DNA from: a virus
DNA: 20,399 nucleotides
IMG/VR virus record: IMGVR_UViG_3300042541_001266
Coordinates: 1 to 20,399 of that record
Reading direction: 5' to 3' (one strand)
Shown: positions 6,104 through 10,804 of the stretch, in pieces
Layout of the letters: each line of letters opens with the position of its first letter
Numbering within the stretch: the stretch's first letter is position 1
Program-made: the position numbers and the translations under genes
Notes under the pieces: model-generated
What the model saw: only the letters and a program-made list of their open reading frames with translations
The model's database searches: none
Told to the model about the DNA's origin: nothing

Positions 6104-6643
6104 ATGGTTGCATTAGTGAGTTCCCGCAGCGAGACTGAGATCAAGCAGCTTGGATCGCAAGCCACACTCGCCGGATATGCCAGAGCGGCATTCAGCGAAA
6201 TGTGCCGGGTCGCTGCCGGTGCCGGTAATGTTGACGCGGCACTTAAAACGCTGGTGGGGTTTCACGCATGCCTTTCTGACATCGAAGAAGATGGCGACCT
6301 TACAAAAGCGCAAATACAAGCCGCTTTTCAGTCTGCCTTACGGTTGTGGCTGGATAACTCGTTGGTTTATGAAGAGGACGATCCAGCTCAAGACATTGAA
6401 ACAATTGCGCGCGGGAGCTTGCGATTTGTTGCGTCAGAATTGACCGGCAACCGGACCCAGGCCGCTCTTGCACAAACCCAGATTTACGACGGGGTCATTG
6501 CCATCGAACAAATTCGCCAGAAGAACGCGATGGGCCATGACGCATGGGAGGAGCGGCAGGCTTTCACCAAATGGCGGGCAAGCGTGGCTTACAGAAAATG
6601 GGCGGCGGATGACCGCAAGGCAAACGGCTTCATTGATTTGTGA
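6104..6643 (+). CDS. Unknown protein between integrase and attP
   Basis: A 179-residue, acidic, mostly helical protein preceded by an AGGAGGAG ribosome site (6088-6095). It begins two bases after the integrase stop, so it is co-transcribed with int. No signal peptide, membrane helix or clear motif is visible; the C-terminal end (EERQAFTKWRASVAYRKWAADD) is amphipathic and rich in Trp/Arg/Lys. I do not recognise a family. The place between int and attP is often used for lysogeny-associated accessory genes, but nothing in the sequence proves such a role. Confidence 0.65.
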   Translation: MVALVSSRSETEIKQLGSQATLAGYARAAFSEMCRVAAGAGNVDAALKTLVGFHACLSDIEEDGDLTKAQIQAAFQSALRLWLDNSLVYEEDDPAQDIETIARGSLRFVASELTGNRTQAALAQTQIYDGVIAIEQIRQKNAMGHDAWEERQAFTKWRASVAYRKWAADDRKANGFIDL

Positions 6644-6644
6644 A

Positions 6645-6664
6645 AACCGGGCAATGCCGGGCAA
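6645..6664 (+). repeat. Left-arm direct repeats, two copies
   Basis: AACCGGGCAA (6645-6654) and TGCCGGGCAA (6655-6664) are direct repeats with a 10-base period, about one helical turn. The same motif recurs three times on the other side of the core. They are candidate arm-type binding sites for the integrase N-terminal domain or the excisionase. Confidence 0.6.
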
Positions 6665-6682
6665 ATAAAAAAGGAACAGACT

Positions 6683-7294
6683 ATGTCGTCTGCTAAGTTG
6701 TTGATTTTGTGGGAGAAAATGGTGGGTGGTACAGGGATCGAACCTGTGACCCCTACCATGTCAAGGCAGCGCGCACTAGCTAACTGTTTGATATATAATG
6801 AAATAGTCACGTCAAAATTCGCTAATTGTTCCCGTTATATTCACGGGAATACCGGGCAAAACCGGGCGAAAACCGGGCGCGGACTCTGGTTCTGGATTGT
6901 TGCCGCGCTGGCTATAGGCATCCAGCCATGCCACGCCGCCGACGCAACCCGGCTGGTGGCCGCCGAGGCCCGCCGCCAGGGCGTGCCGGTGGCGTTCGCG
7001 CTCCGCGTGGCGCGGGTAGAGAGCGGCGTGCAGTGCCATCGCCATAACAAGAGCGGGGCTAGTGGCCCCCTACAGATCATGCCCGCCAGCGCCCGCGCGC
7101 TGGGCTTCCGTGGGAATATCCGCAAGGCGTCCTGCTCGGTGCAGGTCCATTGGGGGATGCGCCACCTCGCCATGTGTTACCGGGGCGCTCGCGGCAACCA
7201 GCGGATTGCAGCGGCATGCCACTATCAGGGCGTCAGCGCCTTGCGTCGGGTTAGCCGATCCGGGGCGGCGTATGCGCGGAAGGTGCGGAAATGA
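6683..7294 (+). CDS. Lytic transglycosylase (SLT-like), ORF reading through attP
   Basis: The frame from ATG 6683 (AAGGA at 6671-6675, good spacing) gives 203 residues. Residues 13-30 (MVGGTGIEPVTPTM...) are the antisense translation of the tRNA core and 31-65 come from the right arm. A signal peptide follows (about 66-85, RGLWFWIVAALAIGI, cleavage near CHA-ADA). The mature SLT-like domain (about 87-200) has the catalytic Glu113 in RVARVESG and the family motif SGASGPLQIMPASARALGF. It would cleave the glycan strand of peptidoglycan in the periplasm. The only other usual start in frame is TTG 6788, without a ribosome site. The 66-residue leader before the signal is odd, so the true start is uncertain while the enzyme call is good. 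It overlaps the next gene by 4 bases. Confidence 0.75.
   Translation: MSSAKLLILWEKMVGGTGIEPVTPTMSRQRALANCLIYNEIVTSKFANCSRYIHGNTGQNRAKTGRGLWFWIVAALAIGIQPCHAADATRLVAAEARRQGVPVAFALRVARVESGVQCHRHNKSGASGPLQIMPASARALGFRGNIRKASCSVQVHWGMRHLAMCYRGARGNQRIAAACHYQGVSALRRVSRSGAAYARKVRK
6694..6706 (-). promoter_or_regulatory. IHF-binding consensus, left of core
   Basis: On the - strand the 13 bases read AATCAACAACTTA, a full match to the IHF consensus WATCAANNNNTTR. It lies between the left arm repeats and the tRNA core, where IHF would bend the DNA so that an arm-bound integrase reaches the core. Confidence 0.65.
6720..6769 (-). other. attP core: 3' half of tRNA-Val(GAC)
   Basis: On the - strand this segment holds an anticodon arm with 7-base loop TTGACAT (anticodon GAC), variable bases GGGTC, the T arm ACAGG-TTCGATC-CCTGT, the acceptor strand ACCACCC, discriminator A and an encoded CCA. 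The anticodon stem is complete, with one G-U pair (CTGCC/GGTAG). The 5' acceptor strand (GGGTGGT expected) and a normal D arm are missing, so it is not a functional tRNA gene. Such a fragment lets the phage rebuild the 3' end of the host tRNA after insertion. The 5' side of the true crossover identity cannot be fixed without the host sequence. Confidence 0.88.
6781..6793 (-). promoter_or_regulatory. IHF-binding consensus, right of core
   Basis: On the - strand the bases read TATCAAACAGTTA, again a full match to WATCAANNNNTTR. It begins 12 bases beyond the tRNA-like anticodon stem, similar to the close H' site of lambda attP, and is followed by A/T-rich DNA up to about 6840. Confidence 0.65.
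6829..6849. repeat. Inverted repeat within the right arm of attP
   Basis: TTCCCGT (6829-6835) and ACGGGAA (6843-6849) are perfect 7-base inverted repeats around a 7-base A/T-rich spacer. The repeat touches the right-arm direct repeats, so it may bind the excisionase or another accessory protein. It is also compatible with a weak RNA hairpin. Confidence 0.45.
6850..6880 (+). repeat. Right-arm direct repeats, three copies
   Basis: TACCGGGCAA (6850-6859), AACCGGGCGA (6860-6869) and AACCGGGCGC (6871-6880) repeat with a period of 10-11 bases, in the same orientation as the two left-arm copies. The set of five shared CCGGGC motifs on both sides of the core is the reason to call them integrase arm sites. 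Confidence 0.6.
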
Positions 7295-7521
7295 CTGACA
7301 TCACAATCCCACCCGAGGCGCTGGAGGCGGGGGCGAGGGCTATCGCTGAAAGCCTTCGCACTGCACGACTGACTACGGAAGCGCAGGACGGCTACAAGCC
7401 CGAAGCCCGCGCCGCCTGCATTGCCATGCTGCGAGCGTGGGAGGGGATGCGCATCTCATGGCTGGCCTCAAACGATGGCGCGATTGTCCTCCCCCTGCCG
7501 CAGGAGGCCAGCGATGAGTGA
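7291..7521 (+). CDS. Small conserved phage protein, unknown function
   Basis: A 76-residue soluble protein starting in an ATGA overlap with the transglycosylase. The sequence IPPEALEAGARAIAESL...EARAACIAMLRAWEGM is a pattern common among small accessory genes in alphaproteobacterial phages, but no function is known to me. It ends in LPLPQEASDE, which resembles the end of the next gene product (PPTEASDDQ). Its last bases contain the ribosome site of that gene. Confidence 0.65.
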   Translation: MTDITIPPEALEAGARAIAESLRTARLTTEAQDGYKPEARAACIAMLRAWEGMRISWLASNDGAIVLPLPQEASDE

Positions 7522-7765
7522 GTGGACCTACATTAAAATAGGCGACCGCCGTCCCGAAGGCCGTGTGCTGGTCGCGTACACGGACGAAACTGACCTGAAC
7601 TTTTTGCGGGCCGTGTACGGTCATGTAGTGCCAAAGGAATATGTGACCATTGCAAGTTGGAACAAAAGCAAATCGGTCTGGGTAACAGACCATTGGTACA
7701 TCCGAACCGTCTACGCGTGGATGCCTCTGCCCGCCCCACCTACGGAGGCCAGCGATGACCAGTGA
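7514..7765 (+). CDS. DUF551-like protein
   Basis: ATG 7514 with an ideal AGGAGG (7502-7507) is chosen over an in-frame ATG 93 bases upstream that lies inside the previous gene. The 83-residue product has the DUF551 pattern: a W near the start, then RRPEGRVLVAYTDE, aromatic-rich strands, and a C-terminal AWMPLPAPP. This family is frequent in phages and prophages; its role is unknown. It overlaps the previous gene by 8 bases. Confidence 0.7.
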   Translation: MSEWTYIKIGDRRPEGRVLVAYTDETDLNFLRAVYGHVVPKEYVTIASWNKSKSVWVTDHWYIRTVYAWMPLPAPPTEASDDQ

Positions 7766-7883
7766 TCTGGACGCGAAGGGGCCTCGTGTGCGCTCGGATG
7801 AACACAATCCCGAGAGGGACATCCCGAGCCCACAAGCGGCACCGCAGCCCGGCAATGACCCGAGCGGGATCGCCGCGCGATGA
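7755..7883 (+). CDS. Possible 42-residue gene, polar and disordered
   Basis: ATG 7755 follows the same ribosome site (GGAGG at 7744-7748) found before the previous gene, and the ORF overlaps that gene by 11 bases. The product is Pro/Asp/Arg-rich (NPERDIPSPQAAPQPG) and looks disordered. It ends 4 bases before the convergent metallophosphoesterase gene. The ribosome site supports translation, but the site may simply have been copied with the duplicated seam, so the call is tentative. Confidence 0.4.
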   Translation: MTSDLDAKGPRVRSDEHNPERDIPSPQAAPQPGNDPSGIAAR

Positions 7884-7887
7884 AAAC

Positions 7888-8865
7888 TCAGACCACCACC
7901 TGACCGCGCCAGTACGCGCGGCCCTCAATGACCTCGCATAGTTCGGGCGGCAGAATAGCGCCGCCCTTTTCTATGTGCAGTACTGCAAAGCCGGAAGCCC
8001 AGCCGACGGTGCCGTCCTCCGTATAATTGAATTGAGGCTGGCCGGGGCCAAAGTCAGACAGGCAACCGCAGTCAATGCCATAGGCGCGCCGCTTGCGATA
8101 GCTCGTGAATGGGGTGATGCGGAGGGCATGGAGGTGATTGCAGACGATGGCGTCGAGGCCGGAAGCGACCACGCTGCCCCAGGTGCTATGAATGCCGCCC
8201 TTCGGTGGGCGGTGCTTTATCATCACATTACCATTGACCATCAGGCTCATGCCCATCGACCACGCCGGGAAGTGGTCCTCAAGGCGCACGCCCGACAGGC
8301 CCGCCAGTTCCGGGGCATGGGACGCAATTCGAGCGGCCAGACGTACATCGTGGTTGCCGAGGTTCCAGACCAGCGTGCAGTCCTGTGATGCCAACGCCTC
8401 AATCTCGGCCAGATACTCCTGCGCGATGCCGATCTCTTGAGCAACGTCATGCTTTGGCTGATCGCCATAGCCTAGAGGCGCGTGCCGGGATGATGACGGG
8501 AGGTCGAGGAGGTCGCCATTAGCCACAATCATGGAAGGCTTAAGGTCGCGGATCACTTCCAACAGCGCACGATGCGCGGTGCTTTTCGGTTGGCTCGGCC
8601 ACCAATGCGCGTCACCAAATACCACGACGGGGCCGTTGACCTCGACCAGCTGACGTAAGCCAGTGCGAGGTAAATCGATCTTCTGTCTTTTGGTTGCGTC
8701 TCTGGCGTGACTTGGCAGGACTATTGCGAGCCGCCGCTCAAGCTCGTTCCTCCGCTTGTAGACGCCACGCACATTGATACCGAACACATCCGCGATCTTC
8801 TGCGGCGATCCGTATGTTCGGAAGGCTTCAATCAGTTCAGCGTCTGACACTCTTGCGGGAGACAT
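7888..8865 (-). CDS. HTH-metallophosphoesterase
   Basis: A 325-residue protein. Residues 6-45 form an HTH (SPQKIADVFGINVRGVYKRRNELE), followed by a calcineurin-like phosphoesterase domain (about 78-300). All metal-binding blocks are visible: GDAH (84-87), NGDLLD (116-121), LGNHD (169-173), KH (217-218) and NHLH (243-246). Such enzymes hydrolyse phosphodiesters using two metal ions. The HTH suggests action on nucleic acid, perhaps as a DNA-linked nuclease, but the substrate is unknown. It is the last gene of the leftward late operon, and its start overlaps the stop of the HExxH gene as TAATG. It converges on the + strand cassette with a 4-base gap and no obvious terminator. Confidence 0.85.
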   Translation of the reverse strand: MSPARVSDAELIEAFRTYGSPQKIADVFGINVRGVYKRRNELERRLAIVLPSHARDATKRQKIDLPRTGLRQLVEVNGPVVVFGDAHWWPSQPKSTAHRALLEVIRDLKPSMIVANGDLLDLPSSSRHAPLGYGDQPKHDVAQEIGIAQEYLAEIEALASQDCTLVWNLGNHDVRLAARIASHAPELAGLSGVRLEDHFPAWSMGMSLMVNGNVMIKHRPPKGGIHSTWGSVVASGLDAIVCNHLHALRITPFTSYRKRRAYGIDCGCLSDFGPGQPQFNYTEDGTVGWASGFAVLHIEKGGAILPPELCEVIEGRAYWRGQVVV

Positions 8866-9119
8866 TAGTGTTCCTCAATGCGGCGGAAGCCCAGTCGCGT
8901 CAGGACATCGCCAATGTGGCGGCCAAGTAGCTCGACCGCATCTTCCTCGAGGTACGGGCAGATAACGTGCGCGACCTCATGTGCGGCCACATCCAGCATA
9001 GTGGCGTCGGTCATTCGGGGGTCAAGAACAATCAGGTGATCGTCGGTATAAGCCAGGCCCCAGGTGGTCCGCATCTCGTCGAACTTGATCTTGATCCGTC
9101 GAAACCGCTTGCGGGCCAT
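8865..9119 (-). CDS. Small HExxH zinc-peptidase-like protein
   Basis: An 84-residue protein with a clear zinc-binding helix, AAHEVAHVICPYLEEDAVELLGRH (in two parts, HEVAH then a downstream acidic stretch and GRH). The N-terminus is very basic (MARKRFRRIKIKF) and continues as beta strands that fit a minimal metallopeptidase (SprT/Wss1-like) fold. Only the core is present, far shorter than typical proteases. The third zinc ligand may be the downstream His or Glu. The start is three bases after the preceding stop. Its biological target is unknown. Confidence 0.68.
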   Translation of the reverse strand: MARKRFRRIKIKFDEMRTTWGLAYTDDHLIVLDPRMTDATMLDVAAHEVAHVICPYLEEDAVELLGRHIGDVLTRLGFRRIEEH

Positions 9120-9122
9120 GTT

Positions 9123-9365
9123 TCACCTGTCGCGTGGCCGCTTGCGAAGGTGGTCCCATTCCTGGGCGCGGCGGGTGGCTTGGTGGAGATCGGCTTCCTG
9201 CGCAGGTGTCATGCGCTTTGCAATAATAGGCGCAACGGCCTTGTAACCGGCCACTAGCATGGCAGCGCCCAAGCCCAGCACAAACTCAGGACTATGAAAC
9301 GCGCCATAGACAGAAAATGCGGCGACGCCAAACAGCGCCGCCCATGCTAGCCACCAGATGTTCAC
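9123..9365 (-). CDS. Two-span membrane protein of the lysis cluster
   Basis: An 80-residue protein with two hydrophobic helices (about 3-22, WLAWAALFGVAAFSVYGAF, and 28-48) and a charged cytoplasmic tail (PAQEADLHQATRRAQEW...RKRPRDR). It overlaps the holin gene by 4 bases (ATGA at 9362-9365). The topology fits a second holin, an antiholin, or a spanin-like accessory. No lipobox was seen, which speaks against an outer-membrane spanin. The assignment rests on context and topology only. Confidence 0.6.
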   Translation of the reverse strand: MNIWWLAWAALFGVAAFSVYGAFHSPEFVLGLGAAMLVAGYKAVAPIIAKRMTPAQEADLHQATRRAQEWDHLRKRPRDR

Positions 9366-9532
9366 GCCACGGGCTTCTTTGCCCAGATGGACCAGCCAGC
9401 GGTGGCGAGCGTCACAAGCGCACCAACAACCGTCAGCATCGTGGCGTTGTCTACGAACCCTCGGGCCACGACATAGCCGCCAGCCGCCGCAAGAACCGCA
9501 CGAAGGACACCAGCGAATTGCTCAGAACTCAT
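9362..9532 (-). CDS. Holin, Pam3_gp28-like
   Basis: The ATG at 9532 overlaps the endolysin stop (ATGA) and gives 56 residues; longer upstream starts run into the endolysin gene. It contains two membrane segments, VLRAVLAAAGGYVVARGF and MLTVVGALVTLATAGWSIW, ending in KKP. The pattern (GGYVVARG...VGALVTL...WSIWAKK) resembles the Pam3_gp28 family of small holins found in alphaproteobacterial phages. The product would form lesions in the inner membrane so that the endolysin reaches the wall. The 4-base couplings on both sides fit a lysis cassette. Confidence 0.8.
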   Translation of the reverse strand: MSSEQFAGVLRAVLAAAGGYVVARGFVDNATMLTVVGALVTLATAGWSIWAKKPVA

Positions 9533-9954
9533 TTGATAGCTCCTGTTTTTGTGCCGGGAAATGTTTTCCACGGCAGTTGATGGTGGGGGCCGTCCCTGAA
9601 TGTCTTCCAATCTAGGCCAGCCTCGATAGGGACGTTCTCGGACTTGGCGGCAGATTTCATTGCGGCGGCAATCTTGACGTACAAAGGCCAATCCCAGCGG
9701 ACTTTTCCGTTGAGCGTGGCAGCAACGTCGATGGCGTGTGAGTATCCATTCGCCGCAATGAGGTGGCGCGAGCGCATCGTCTTGGACGCGCCTTTGGCAA
9801 CAAGCAGCCGCTGCTCCTCAATGGTGCGCGGGCCACAGGTCACAATGAACTGGAACGAGGTGTCCTTCCAGTCGCGGGCGCAGCGATTGACTACGCGGAC
9901 GAGATCGGGATGAACCCGCTTTAGCTTTGCGAGCGAGGATGCATTTAGGATCAT
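9529..9954 (-). CDS. M15-type endolysin (L,D-/D,D-peptidase)
   Basis: The ATG at 9954 overlaps the upstream stop (ATGA), giving 141 residues; an earlier ATG in frame would add 37 low-complexity, His/Arg-rich residues lying inside the previous gene. The zinc peptidase pattern of the M15 family is visible: SRHLIAANGYSHAIDVA (His64 and Asp76 as ligands), DWKTFRDGPHHQLPW (catalytic Asp and His124), plus TCGPRTIEEQRLLVAKGAS in the N-terminal half. It would cleave peptide cross-links in peptidoglycan. No signal peptide is present, so it needs the holin encoded next to it. Confidence 0.88.
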   Translation of the reverse strand: MILNASSLAKLKRVHPDLVRVVNRCARDWKDTSFQFIVTCGPRTIEEQRLLVAKGASKTMRSRHLIAANGYSHAIDVAATLNGKVRWDWPLYVKIAAAMKSAAKSENVPIEAGLDWKTFRDGPHHQLPWKTFPGTKTGAIK

Positions 9955-10199
9955 TTGGATTTGGACCAGTATGTGTACCATGTGCCGAGCGCCAGAGCGC
10001 CGAGGATGGCGGTTGTGATGGTGCGGGCAATGGTCTGGGTGATGGTTTTCTTTGTCTCGCGCCAACTGTCGAGCAAGCCACGAAGTTCGCGCACATCGAC
10101 TCCGGCGGTATCGTCGTGCAGCCCGACTTCGGACAGCGCCTTCTTGGCACCGGCTTCCGCAGCTTCAACAATGATTGCCTTTATTTCAAAGTCATTCAT
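9951..10199 (-). CDS. DUF6127-like membrane protein, first gene of the lysis cluster
   Basis: An 82-residue protein with an N-terminal helix rich in Ala/Glu (AAEAGAKKALSEVGL), a conserved acidic segment (DVRELRGLLDSWRETKK) and one C-terminal membrane helix (about 58-76, TITTAILGALALGTWY). This arrangement matches DUF6127, frequent in alphaproteobacterial phages before the endolysin. Possible roles are a lysis regulator or antiholin. It overlaps the endolysin by 4 bases and is separated from the tail genes by a hairpin. Confidence 0.72.
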   Translation of the reverse strand: MNDFEIKAIIVEAAEAGAKKALSEVGLHDDTAGVDVRELRGLLDSWRETKKTITQTIARTITTAILGALALGTWYTYWSKSK

Positions 10200-10248
10200 C
10201 GAGGCAAACCTGAATTAAAGAGGTTGAACTAGTGCGCGCCTGTGGAAA

Positions 10249-10272
10249 CGGCGGCACCGTTAGGCACCGCCG
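10249..10272 (-). terminator. Hairpin between tail and lysis genes, possible terminator
   Basis: Read on the - strand, CGGCGGTGCC and GGTGCCGCCG pair over 10 bases (two G-U pairs) around the loop TAAC, followed by TTT and CC. The G-U pairs would be A-C mismatches on the + strand, which argues that the - strand RNA is the functional one. The short T-run makes it a weak or partial terminator. It could lower read-through or stabilise RNA ends between 10307 and 10199, a stretch without a gene. Confidence 0.5.
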
Positions 10273-10306
10273 CTCTTTGTCAGTCGTGCTTGCTGTTGGC
10301 CTGGGA

Positions 10307-10804
10307 TTACAGCCACACCCTCGCGCGGTCCTTCACGACAGCCGGATCGAACAGGCAGACACCGTTCGGCCCCTCATAGCCACCGGGAACGCCGGGACCG
10401 GGGATCGGCGTCCACACCATGCCGGGAATGAGGCTGAGGATGTTCGTGCGTTCGAACACGCCCAGCAGCTTGCCGTCCTCGTCGTACTGCGGAAGCACTG
10501 TCGGGTTGCCCTCAGCATCCGGCGGTCCCGTCATCAGCACGGCCACGATGGGGTCGATGGCGACGAGGTTAACGTGATGCCCTGCGATGACAACCGCAGG
10601 CGTCACCACGTTGCCATCCTCGTCGTAGGTGGCAGGCGTCTTGGTGATCGGGCCAATCTCGTCGATGATGACGCCCTGATGCGGGATCAGCCGACCGTCC
10701 TCTGAAAGCGTTGCCAGCATTGAGCCGTCAGGCAGTGCGGTCGTGGTCATGCCCGTCACGAAGAGTTCGCGCGTGCTGCACCATGCGAAGATTTCGATGC
10801 TCAT
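10307..10804 (-). CDS. Unknown protein after the large adhesin
   Basis: A 165-residue, beta-rich protein starting in a TGATG overlap with the adhesin stop. It contains repeated hairpin-like motifs: ALPDGSMLATLSEDGRL, TYDEDGNVVTPAVV and QYDEDGKLLGV. No signal peptide or membrane helix. Its place directly after a large receptor-binding protein is where tail fibre assembly or accessory proteins often lie, but there is no recognisable chaperone motif. Function unknown. Confidence 0.65.
   Translation of the reverse strand: MSIEIFAWCSTRELFVTGMTTTALPDGSMLATLSEDGRLIPHQGVIIDEIGPITKTPATYDEDGNVVTPAVVIAGHHVNLVAIDPIVAVLMTGPPDAEGNPTVLPQYDEDGKLLGVFERTNILSLIPGMVWTPIPGPGVPGGYEGPNGVCLFDPAVVKDRARVWL

Larger units (their letters stand above)
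6645..6880. other. attP: Phage attachment site attP with arm sites, IHF sites and tRNA core
   Basis: The region combines, in order, two direct CCGGGCAA repeats (6645-6664), a perfect IHF consensus (6694-6706), the 3' half of tRNA-Val(GAC) as core (6720-6769), a second perfect IHF consensus (6781-6793), a small inverted repeat (6829-6849) and three more CCGGGC repeats (6850-6880). The order arm-IHF-core-IHF-arm is that of lambda-type attP sites used by tyrosine integrases. The int gene ends about 540 bases upstream. Each part is seen directly; the assembly as attP is inference, strongly supported by the tRNA core. Confidence 0.85.

Noticed and set aside
6720-6790. Complete tRNA-Val gene on the - strand
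   Set aside because: The anticodon, variable, T and 3' acceptor parts are present, but no 5' acceptor strand (GGGTGGT) or normal D arm follows. A short TTAGCTAG-like stretch (about 6776-6784 read on the - strand) may be a remnant or chance.
9955-10065. Longer N-terminus of the endolysin
   Set aside because: The extra 37 residues are His/Arg-rich, lie in the preceding gene, and the ATGA overlap at 9951-9954 gives the better start.
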